Assembly (NCBI GenBank): GCA_002392265.1
Contig: DGGP01000073.1
Location: 14,432-22,699, forward strand
DNA from: Firmicutes bacterium UBA3871
GTDB lineage: Bacteria; Bacillota; Clostridia; Peptostreptococcales; Anaerovoracaceae
Reading direction: 5' to 3'
Length of the DNA stretch: 8,268 nt
Shown: positions 1 through 5,700 of the stretch, one piece after another
Position numbering within the stretch: the first letter of the stretch is position 1
Layout of the letters: every line of letters begins with the position of its first letter
Translations under genes and position numbers: made by a program
The notes under the pieces: model-generated
What the model was told of the DNA's origin: nothing
Databases searched by the model: none
Seen by the model: the letters and a program-made list of their open reading frames with translations, nothing else

Positions 1-42
1 GCCAGTCCCCAAAGTGGAAAAAAAGAGAATTTGGGGACAGGC
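1..42. repeat. Inverted repeat (REP-like hairpin)
   Basis: The arms GCCAGTCCCCAAA (1-13) and TTTGGGGACAGGC (30-42) are complementary at 12 of 13 positions around a 16-nt purine-rich loop. There is no T-run after the second arm, so it does not look like an intrinsic terminator. Short hairpins with GGGGACAG cores are, from general knowledge, dispersed in many Bacillota genomes, but copy number cannot be judged here. It ends 14 bases before the ribosome binding site of the next gene, so it could also lie in that gene's leader. Confidence 0.55.
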
Positions 43-68
43 CCAAGTGAAAGAGAGGAGGTGCGCGC

Positions 69-377
69 GTGGCTGACAGTAAGCTAAAGGTTGCGGCTTT
101 AAAATATGAAAACGAAAAGGAAAATGCGCCAAAGGTCGTAGCTGCGGGCACCGGCTATGTAGCGCAGAAAATCCTGGAAGTGGCACTGGCAAACGGTATC
201 ACTGTTTATCATGATGACAGTGCAGCGACACTGCTGACAAAGCTCGATGTCGGGCAGGAAATCCCGCCGGAGCTTTATCAGATAGTGGTAGATATTTATA
301 TTCATCTGATGAAGGTTTCGGAAGAAAAGAAACGGCAGTTTGCACCAAAAGAAAAAACTGACACGGTTACACGTTAG
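69..377 (+). CDS. FlhB C-terminal-domain-like protein (YlqH type)
   Basis: This is a 102-residue soluble protein related to the cytoplasmic domain of FlhB, the export-gate protein of the flagellar type III secretion system that switches substrate specificity from hook to filament. The recognisable family segments are ALKYENEKENAPKVVAAG (about residues 10-27), the helix following it, and VGQEIPPELYQIVVDIY (about 61-77). The transmembrane part of FlhB and its self-cleaving NPTH motif are absent: the protein begins where FlhB continues after cleavage. Stand-alone proteins of this kind are known in Bacillota (YlqH of Bacillus) and are thought to replace or assist FlhB CTD. The start is GTG at 69, chosen because AGGAGG at 56-61 lies 7 bases upstream. 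It is probably the last gene of its transcript, since a terminator overlaps its stop. A flagellin gene lies 420 bp downstream on the other strand. The family call is strong; the exact role is inferred. Confidence 0.9.
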   Translation: MADSKLKVAALKYENEKENAPKVVAAGTGYVAQKILEVALANGITVYHDDSAATLLTKLDVGQEIPPELYQIVVDIYIHLMKVSEEKKRQFAPKEKTDTVTR

Positions 378-391
378 TGACCGTGTTTTTT
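361..391 (+). terminator. Intrinsic terminator overlapping the FlhB-like stop codon
   Basis: ACACGGTTAC (361-370) pairs with GTGACCGTGT (377-386), 10 pairs including one G-U, around a 6-nt loop, followed by T at 386-391. The left arm encodes the last residues of the FlhB-like protein and the TAG stop (375-377) sits at the loop and right arm, so the coding end and terminator are fused. Confidence 0.9.
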
Positions 392-451
392 AATGCTAAG
401 AGGGGCTTTTTGCGGGAGAAAGGTGCGTGATAGGTGCTAAGATTTGCGGGT

Positions 452-490
452 GGTTGACTCCATTTGCAAAAAATGCGTTTAGAGTCAACC
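452..490. repeat. Hairpin repeat GGTTGACTC, left copy
   Basis: GGTTGACTC (452-460) and GAGTCAACC (482-490) are a perfect 9-bp inverted repeat with a 21-nt spacer. The left arm extended by CA is an exact 11-base match to the left arm of the hairpin at 619-659, which points to a dispersed repeat family and not a chance palindrome. Confidence 0.7.
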
Positions 491-658
491 CAATTGGGTT
501 TTAAAGGCAGTTTTTACTAGCAGTAAATGGTTGCTATGGAATTTAACCCATTATACTTCAGGGTAAAAAATTAAATAATGGCAAAATATAGAAATATTAA
601 GCGCTACACAAGGCAAAACGGTTGACTCCAAATTCGATTTTTCAATATGGAGGCAACC
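452..658. mobile_element. Possible small non-autonomous element (MITE or paired REP)
   Basis: The segment begins with GGTTGACTCCAT (452-463) and ends with ATGGAGGCAACC (647-658), inverted repeats matching at 11 of 12 positions, with further internal copies of the same motif at 482-490 and 620-630. It is about 207 bp, AT-rich in its centre, and encodes no transposase. This could be a miniature element or a pair of REP-type hairpins mobilised by an IS200/IS605-like or REP-associated transposase elsewhere. Target-site duplications are not evident. The repeat structure is seen; mobility is inference. Confidence 0.4.
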
Positions 659-659
659 G
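619..659. repeat. Hairpin repeat CGGTTGACTCCA, right copy
   Basis: CGGTTGACTCCA (619-630) and TGGAGGCAACCG (648-659) form a 12-bp inverted repeat with one mismatch and a 17-nt AT-rich loop. GGTTGACTCCA is identical to bases 452-462. No T-run follows on the plus strand, so it is not an obvious terminator. Confidence 0.65.
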
Positions 660-702
660 CTGAGTATGGTCGGCAGGATATTGGGTAAAAGTTCACGTTT
701 AA

Positions 703-740
703 AAAGAGGACTGCCCCTGCAATCGCGACAAAGCAGGGGC
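703..740 (-). terminator. Probable flagellin terminator
   Basis: GCCCCTGC (713-720) and GCAGGGGC (733-740) form a perfect 8-bp GC-rich stem with a 12-nt loop, 57 bases beyond the flagellin stop. Read on the minus strand, the stem is followed by AGTCCTC and then TTTTT, so the T-run is slightly displaced. On the plus strand GTTTGTATGT follows, so weak two-way termination is possible. Confidence 0.65.
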
Positions 741-796
741 GTTTGTATGTATGAAATATTCTTGTTTCTGTGTTTATGCCCAGCCGGGCACATCCA

Positions 797-2218
797 TTAA
801 CCCTGGATGAGAGAGAGAATGCTCTGTGGCATCTGATTTGCCTGTGCGAGCATTGAAGTTGCAGCCTGAACGAGGATGTTGTTCTTTGTGAACTCGCTCA
901 TTTCGTCTGCCATATCAACGTCTCTGATCTGGGACTCAGCTCTTGCGAGGTTTTCAGCCGCAGTTCCGAGGTTGTTGATTGTGTGATCCAGTCTGTTCTG
1001 CATGGCACCAAGGCCTGCTCTTACGCCGGATACTGTAACAATAGCTTCGTCGATTACAGTGATTGCTGCATCTGCTGTAGCCTGAGTTGTGAGGTCGAGG
1101 CTATCTACGCCGAGTGCTGCTGCGCTGCAATCCTCTACGCCGAACTTTACGTTCTGACCGGAGTTAGCTCCGATGTGGAGGGAGAGACGAGCGTCTCTGA
1201 TGTTGCTGATTGTTACTGTATCGCCTGTAGCTGCTGTATCTGAGAACTTGAAGTTAAATGTCTTTTCTGCATCTTCTGCGGAGAGTGCATTGCCCTGGGA
1301 ATCGGTCCAGTCAATCTTTGTGATGTCTTCAGTTGCAGTGCTTACTGTGAAGAATCCAATTGAAGCACCATTTGTCCAATCTGATGAGCTGTATGCGTTT
1401 ACTTTAATTCCGGAACCCATGGCAATATTTCTAGTGCTTTCTGTGTCGGCGTTATATTCTATATCATCAACACTTAAAGCAGGGTTATCGCAAACGGCAT
1501 TGTCTTTGTAAAGAACTATGCTGCAAGTTTGAGAACCAAGAGTTTGTACGTTTTCTACCCTAAATTCATATGTTCCATCTGGGAATGATGCGTCTTTTGC
1601 AAAACTTGCAACATTAATTCTATCTGCAGTTACGGTATTGCCGTCTGCGTCTGTGTTAGCCGCAAGTTTGTCGTCCTTGTGGATATAAGTAACTGTACCT
1701 GTATAAGTTTCACTGAGGTCAATGTTGTCGATGTTTCTGATTGCAGGGCCGTATGCGAAAGCTGTTTCTGGTGTAGCAGCAGTGTCATACTTTGCAACCA
1801 GGGAACCGTTTAAAAGACCTCTGGTGTTGAATTCTGTGTCGGTGGAAATTCTTGTAACTTCTTTTGCCAGTTGATCAATTTCCTTCTGAATAGTCTGGCG
1901 GTCTTCGTCAGTATTTGTGTCGTTTGCTGACTGAACTGCCAGTTCTCTCATTCTATCGAGAATGGAGTGAGTCTCGTTGAGGCCGCCCTCAGCAGTCTGA
2001 ATGAGGGAGATGCCATCGTTTGCGTTTGCAGTTGCCTGCTGGAGACCTCTGATCTGTGCTCTCATCTTTTCTGAAATAGCAAGTCCTGCTGCATTGTCGG
2101 CTGCTCTGTTGATAGCAAAGCCCGATGACAGCTTTTCGAGAGCTGAAGATGTGCTCTTGTTGTTACCTGCGAGAGCACGATTTGTGTTCATTGCCGCGAT
2201 ATTGTGGTTAATTCTCAT
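797..2218 (-). CDS. fliC: Flagellin (filament protein)
   Basis: This is the 473-residue main subunit of the flagellar filament, exported without a signal peptide by the flagellar type III system. The N-terminal D0/D1 part (about 1-140) has MRINHNIAAMNTNRAL, SSGFAINRAADNAAGLAIS and LDRMRELAVQSAND. The C-terminal D1/D0 part (about 385-473) has SGVRAGLGAMQNRLDHTINN, IRDVDMADEMSEFTKNNIL and the ending QMPQSILSLIQG. The R-x-R-E-L segment (residues 89-93) is the region read by the innate receptor TLR5 in other flagellins, and it is conserved. Residues about 141-380 are a variable D2/D3 insert, making the protein longer than minimal Bacillota flagellins of about 270-300 residues. The insert has three cysteines (232, 243, 364), unusual for a flagellin. 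The ATG has AGGAGG seven bases upstream. The gene stands alone, with its own sigma-28 promoter and terminator, and a leader suggesting CsrA-type control. The symbol follows common usage; hag would serve equally. Confidence 0.99.
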   Translation of the reverse strand: MRINHNIAAMNTNRALAGNNKSTSSALEKLSSGFAINRAADNAAGLAISEKMRAQIRGLQQATANANDGISLIQTAEGGLNETHSILDRMRELAVQSANDTNTDEDRQTIQKEIDQLAKEVTRISTDTEFNTRGLLNGSLVAKYDTAATPETAFAYGPAIRNIDNIDLSETYTGTVTYIHKDDKLAANTDADGNTVTADRINVASFAKDASFPDGTYEFRVENVQTLGSQTCSIVLYKDNAVCDNPALSVDDIEYNADTESTRNIAMGSGIKVNAYSSSDWTNGASIGFFTVSTATEDITKIDWTDSQGNALSAEDAEKTFNFKFSDTAATGDTVTISNIRDARLSLHIGANSGQNVKFGVEDCSAAALGVDSLDLTTQATADAAITVIDEAIVTVSGVRAGLGAMQNRLDHTINNLGTAAENLARAESQIRDVDMADEMSEFTKNNILVQAATSMLAQANQMPQSILSLIQG

Positions 2219-2225
2219 TTTGTTT

Positions 2226-2231
2226 CCTCCT
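2226..2231 (-). promoter_or_regulatory. Flagellin ribosome binding site next to regulatory hairpin
   Basis: The minus strand reads AGGAGG, 7 bases before the flagellin ATG. Its first base is also the last base of the GGA-loop hairpin at 2231-2246, so a protein bound to that hairpin would sit directly against the ribosome entry site. Confidence 0.9.
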
Positions 2232-2246
2232 GTTCGTCCTTGAACA
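2231..2246 (-). promoter_or_regulatory. GGA-loop hairpin 2 in flagellin leader (CsrA-like site)
   Basis: The transcript reads TGTTCAAGGACGAACA: a 5-bp stem TGTTC/GAACA with loop AAGGAC. It matches the CsrA consensus RUACARGGAUGU at 9 of 12 positions with GGA presented in the loop. It lies immediately upstream of, and shares one base with, the Shine-Dalgarno sequence. Structure is seen; CsrA binding is inferred. Confidence 0.55.
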
Positions 2247-2255
2247 AATCCATAT

Positions 2256-2271
2256 GCGTCATCCTTGACGC
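2256..2271 (-). promoter_or_regulatory. GGA-loop hairpin 1 in flagellin leader (CsrA-like site)
   Basis: The transcript reads GCGTCAAGGATGACGC: a perfect 6-bp stem with the tetraloop AGGA. It matches the CsrA consensus at 8 of 12 positions. It is 9 bases upstream of hairpin 2 and shares with it the string TCAAGGA(T/C)GA. Two sites, one distal and one at the ribosome binding site, is the arrangement known for the Bacillus subtilis hag leader. Confidence 0.55.
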
Positions 2272-2294
2272 GGTTATTATTTCATACACTTATA

Positions 2295-2321
2295 TTTTCG
2301 GAGGAAATCGAAATTACTTTA
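2295..2321 (-). promoter_or_regulatory. Sigma-28 (SigD) promoter of flagellin
   Basis: On the minus strand TAAA (2318-2321) is followed after exactly 15 bases by TCCGAAAA (2295-2302), which matches the GCCGATAA -10 consensus at 6 of 8 positions; the -35 is also continued by GT as in TAAAGTTT. Transcription would start near 2288, giving a leader of about 70 nt. Late flagellar genes are typically read by this sigma factor after anti-sigma FlgM is exported. Confidence 0.85.
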
Positions 2322-2354
2322 GGCTTTTTTGAAAAAAATATTAAAAAATATTTA

Positions 2355-2383
2355 ATGACGCTATTTCAACGCTATGTTATAAT
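2355..2383 (+). promoter_or_regulatory. Sigma-A promoter, extended -10, divergent from flagellin
   Basis: ATGACG (2355-2360, 4 of 6 matches to TTGACA), a 17-bp spacer and a perfect TATAAT (2378-2383) preceded by TG-N (2375-2377). Transcription would start near 2390. It points away from the flagellin promoter, 33 bp from its -35, and leads into the hicA remnant and a terminator only. Confidence 0.7.
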
Positions 2384-2385
2384 GA

Positions 2386-2532
2386 AAAAACAATAAAGGC
2401 AGCCACGTTAAGTTAACAAATGGCAGCAATGTTTGTATAGTGCCGATGCATGATGAAGTTGCGAAAGGCACACTAAGGAGTATATTAATCCAAGCAAATG
2501 TCTCATTGGAAGATTTTTTGGCAGTTCTGTAA
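2386..2532 (+). pseudogene. hicA: hicA toxin remnant, N-terminus lost
   Basis: A 48-codon open stretch ends at TAA 2530-2532 and begins straight after an in-frame TGA (2383-2385). It has no in-frame ATG, GTG or TTG before the conserved part, and no ribosome binding site. Its translation matches the C-terminal two thirds of the HicA mRNA-interferase toxin: KGSHVKLTNGSN contains the conserved G-S-H histidine associated with activity, followed by VPMHDEVA and the hallmark tail KGTLRSILIQANVSLEDF. Full HicA proteins are about 60-85 residues; the missing first 20-30 residues include the helix and the G-W region before the histidine. I found no shifted-frame copy of that part upstream and no hicB antitoxin near it. 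It is read as a decayed toxin gene. The family match rests on motif recognition only. Confidence 0.8.
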
Positions 2533-2564
2533 GTATGAAGGGTAGCGTTATGCTGCCCTTTTTT
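2390..2564 (+). ncRNA. Candidate short transcript over the hicA remnant
   Basis: A good promoter (start near 2390) and a good terminator (ending 2564) frame about 175 nt without an intact gene. The unit could make a stable small RNA, or it could simply be leftover transcription of the dead hicA gene. Only the flanking signals are seen; expression is inferred. Confidence 0.3.
2538..2564 (+). terminator. Intrinsic terminator after hicA remnant
   Basis: AAGGGTAGC (2538-2546) pairs with GCTGCCCTT (2552-2560), 9 pairs including one G-U, around a 5-nt loop; T runs from 2559 to 2564. It would stop transcripts from the 2355-2383 promoter before the large surface gene, which therefore has its own promoter. 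Confidence 0.9.
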
Positions 2565-2658
2565 AGTATTAGTATAAAAAACTTTTGCTTTTCATTTTTG
2601 AACATGTTAAAAAGTAATTGTGGGTTCTGTTCGAAAAGCTAATTTGACCGACAAGTTG

Positions 2659-2687
2659 TTTACTATAAACCCAATATATTGTATAAT
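2659..2687 (+). promoter_or_regulatory. Probable sigma-A promoter of the giant surface gene
   Basis: TTTACT (2659-2664, 4 of 6 matches to TTGACA), a 17-bp spacer and TATAAT (2682-2687). A second TATAAT overlaps at 2687-2692 with a poorer -35. Starts near 2694-2699 would give a leader of about 95 nt and fall within a large palindrome. Confidence 0.6.
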
Positions 2688-2689
2688 AT

Positions 2690-2725
2690 AATATGTATGA
2701 GTGTTTATATCACACCATACATATT
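2690..2725 (+). promoter_or_regulatory. Large palindrome at the transcription start
   Basis: AATATGTATG (2690-2699) plus GTGT (2701-2704) pair with ACAC (2712-2715) plus CATACATATT (2716-2725): 14 base pairs with a single bulged A (2700) and a 7-nt loop. No T-run follows, so it is not a terminator. Because it overlaps the -10 and start region it could be an operator for a dimeric regulator, or a 5'-end hairpin that protects the mRNA. Confidence 0.6.
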
Positions 2726-2741
2726 GAAAGCGGTAAATAAA

Positions 2742-2758
2742 GGGCAAAGGACGTGCCC
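2742..2758 (+). promoter_or_regulatory. GGA-loop hairpin in the surface-gene leader (CsrA-like)
   Basis: GGGCA (2742-2746) pairs with TGCCC (2754-2758) and presents AAGGACG in the loop. It matches the CsrA consensus at 8 of 12 positions and shares AAGGACG with flagellin hairpin 2. The ribosome binding site GAGGA (2777-2781) holds a second GGA 28 bases downstream. Confidence 0.4.
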
Positions 2759-2790
2759 GGACAAATGTTTTTATACGAGGACTGTAAAAT

Positions 2791-5700
2791 ATGAAAGTAA
2801 GAATTACTGAGAGATTAAATGCTATATTAAAGGAAGCAAAGAGACCGTTTGTGTGTCTGCTGGTTCTGTGTTTGGTAGTAACGCTGATACCTGTTGCGGG
2901 TATAGATATAGTGCCGGTTAACGAAACCTTTGCCGATACAGAGGTGGCGGAGTTAACGTTTGTGGGTTCACAGTGCACGATTTCAGAGAATACCGTGTTG
3001 ACGGCAGAGCAGACAATTGGAAGCAATAAAGTTATAACTATTAATGCTGGGTGCACATTGAAAATCCAACAGAAGCTTGTTTTAGAAGAAAATGTAATTA
3101 TTACAGGCGGTGGAATATTAGATATAGCAGGTAGTGATAACTACGTCAAAATCTATGGTGATCATGTTAGATTTGGAAACATAACGATTACCAGCACTTG
3201 GCAAGGTGGAAGGCAAGCAAGCCTCATTATATCATATTTGGATCAATCTGATGTTGAGGTAACAATGGATTCTGTTGTAATCATAGATTCAGCCATTTCT
3301 GATACGAATAATTTACCATCTGTTTTCCTTTTTAACTATCCGGGCAAAAATCATATATTGCGTTTAAAAGGTGAAACTCGAATTGCTAACAATTTAGGCG
3401 GAAAGGTTGGCGCAATAGGATACTCTTTTACAAATTCTGTTGATAAAACTTGTAAAGTATATGTGCAGGACAGTGTCCAGATTTGTGGCAACAAAAATGG
3501 CAGTGGTGCGGATGCTAACATAAAAGCTGTTAATACCGATATGATAAACATCTCGGGCAATCTTACCGCGGATGCGAATATAGGAATAACGCCTGCAGAT
3601 TATAGTAGCAATTTTGCTGCGTTAAGTAATGTTGATGACAACCAAACCGCAAAAGAAAGAGCGCGCAATGCTTTCTTCATCGACGATTTTCACAACTACG
3701 GTGTTGAGATTGTTGGAAACAACCTTAAACCGGTAGCCAAGACTGCAATGTCATTTAACGTGACGGGAAATGGATCATTCCATGCGACCGATGCCAGAGG
3801 TAGGAATATCATCAGCGCATCTTCAGGGTTAACAGACATAACTTATACAGTCAAAGAAGTAAGTGGACGCAATGTAAATTTGAACTTTATTCCAGATCCG
3901 GACAACTTTGTGCGGGCCGTAACTTTGGGTGGTACGAATGTGATTGCTGCTCTTGATACATATGATGACATCAATAAGTCAACGACAACAGCTATAGTAT
4001 ATAGTGGAACTAATGCTGTTATCTTCGAGCAGGCCGTTACATCTGTTGAACTCAACGGGATCATTGCGCCTTCGGGTTTCATGGAGGCTGACGACAGCTT
4101 GGAGCATGCGGCCATCGGCTTATGTACACCTGCTTCTGCTTCACTTACTCTGGTAGATAAAGCTTGGTACAGCAGTAGCGGGGGCATTATGACTCTTATG
4201 GGCGGAACAGAAAAGTTCGTGCAAAATCAGCACTACATTTTGGTTGCAACGCTTTCAGCTGTGGGCGGTAGCCAGTTTGCGCCGACTGTGGCAGTAAGTG
4301 CGGCCGGCATTAGCGCTAACTGTACAGCTTCCGGAAGCCCTGCACTTACGACACTTTCGGTAAGCATAGAATACACTGCTACAAAAATGCTGCTCTCATT
4401 GGCAGAGACACTAGGCTATGTAACATTTACTACAAATGCCGCGGCCGGTAATGCCACGTACGATGGGCAGCCTCACGGACCTATAATTACGATGACCGAC
4501 ATTAATGGCGGAACTGTCGATACTGCTTCAAGTACAGCAACCGTCAGCGGGGCTGCAACTTATTCTGTAACAACAGCCTCGGGAGCAGGAAATACCGTGA
4601 CTTCTACCATCACAATCAACGGCCCTACTGCGGCGGATAGCTACACGGCCGAGGCGGATATAGGTAATACAATATACGAGGGAACGCACACTTTCACAGG
4701 TCTTTCGTATACAATCGCGAAGAAGACGATTACACCTACAAGCATAGATGGTATTGCGTCTGCGACAAAGCATTACGATGGAACGACGGCTGTAACAGTG
4801 GGGGCAATATTATTTAGCGGGCTTGTTGGAAGTGACAGCCTGACAAAGGGTACTGATTATACCGCGACTATAGCCTTTGAGAATCCTAATGTGGGAAACC
4901 GAGCGGTAACAACAAATAACATTGATCTGCAGAACACGGCAATGGCGAACAACTATGTTCTAAGTACAAACACCCTGAGCCAGGATGGTGCCCGCATCCT
5001 CAAAGTTACCCCGCAGGCAGTAGAGCCGGGTGCCGTTTCATTTGCAGCGGTAAATGCCACAGGAAGAACTATTGCTGATGTAGGACTAAATGTAGCATCA
5101 TGGTTTACCAATACCTTCAACACAGCCCTACATGTGGGCGGTACGCTTCGGATTGTAAGCCCTGCAAGCATAAACACTTCGGTAGATCCGGCAACGGCGA
5201 CACAACTTGACGACTCGACTCCGATTCAGCGTAATCACGAGTACACATGGATGTTTACGCCATCCGAGCAAACAAACTATTATAATACGTTCGGCTCTGT
5301 AATTCTTTGGCCGGCGGAGCCGATAGCTTCAATTAACCTGATAGGCATTACATTCCCTGAAGCAGGAGTTGTTAACAACACTACGATTTCGGGCATTACA
5401 GCAACTTGTGGACCTACTGATTCAAGCAGTGTCACAATAACAAGCATAAGCATATTTGAGATACAACCTGATGCAGCCCAGAGACCTTTCAATTACGGCG
5501 ATACATTTAAATATAACAGACAATACTATTATATGATAAACTTTGAAACCGGTGAGGGAGACAGATTTGTGACAACGCCGGATGGGCTTAGAGTGCAAAT
5601 GACATCGGGTACTGCAGCCCATGTGTTCACGCAGAATACCGTAACGGCAACTACGGCAATGTACACATTTGCGAGCTTGGCGACGGCTAAAGGCACGCTG

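Larger units (their letters stand above)
392..796. other. Gene-free intergenic region with hairpin cluster
   Basis: No reading frame here has a convincing start, ribosome binding site or family resemblance. Besides the two GGTTGACTC hairpins and the flagellin terminator listed separately, it contains a perfect 14-base palindrome AACCCAATTGGGTT (487-500), TTTACT/AGTAAA with a 3-nt loop (513-527), and CCATTAT/ATAATGG (548-554 and 575-581). TGCTAAGA...TTTGCGGG occurs twice as an imperfect direct repeat (394-415 and 435-450), the first copy carrying a short insertion. The tail-to-tail genes on either side need no promoter here. Confidence 0.7.

Noticed and set aside
551..793. 80-codon open frame on the minus strand between the two flagellar genes
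   Set aside because: No ribosome binding site, no recognisable family, and it runs through the flagellin terminator and the hairpin repeats.
983..1511. Open frames on the plus strand inside flagellin
   Set aside because: They are antisense to a certain flagellin gene, with translations of cysteine-rich or low-complexity shadow type.
2001..2243. 80-codon plus-strand frame opposite the flagellin start
   Set aside because: It lies antisense to the conserved flagellin N-terminus and its promoter-proximal leader, with no supporting signals.
2408..2605. Minus-strand frame overlapping the hicA remnant
   Set aside because: The plus strand has the clear HicA match, promoter and terminator; the minus frame has none.
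2701..2790. Possible cyclic-di-GMP (GEMM) riboswitch suggested by AGGGCAAAGG and GAAAG
   Set aside because: The order and spacing of conserved elements do not fit: no paired ACGCAAAGCC element and no second long stem. A simple GGA-loop hairpin explains the sequence.
2607..3056. 149-codon minus-strand frame across the surface-gene leader and signal peptide
   Set aside because: It covers a promoter, palindrome and signal-peptide coding region of the plus strand and shows no family motif.
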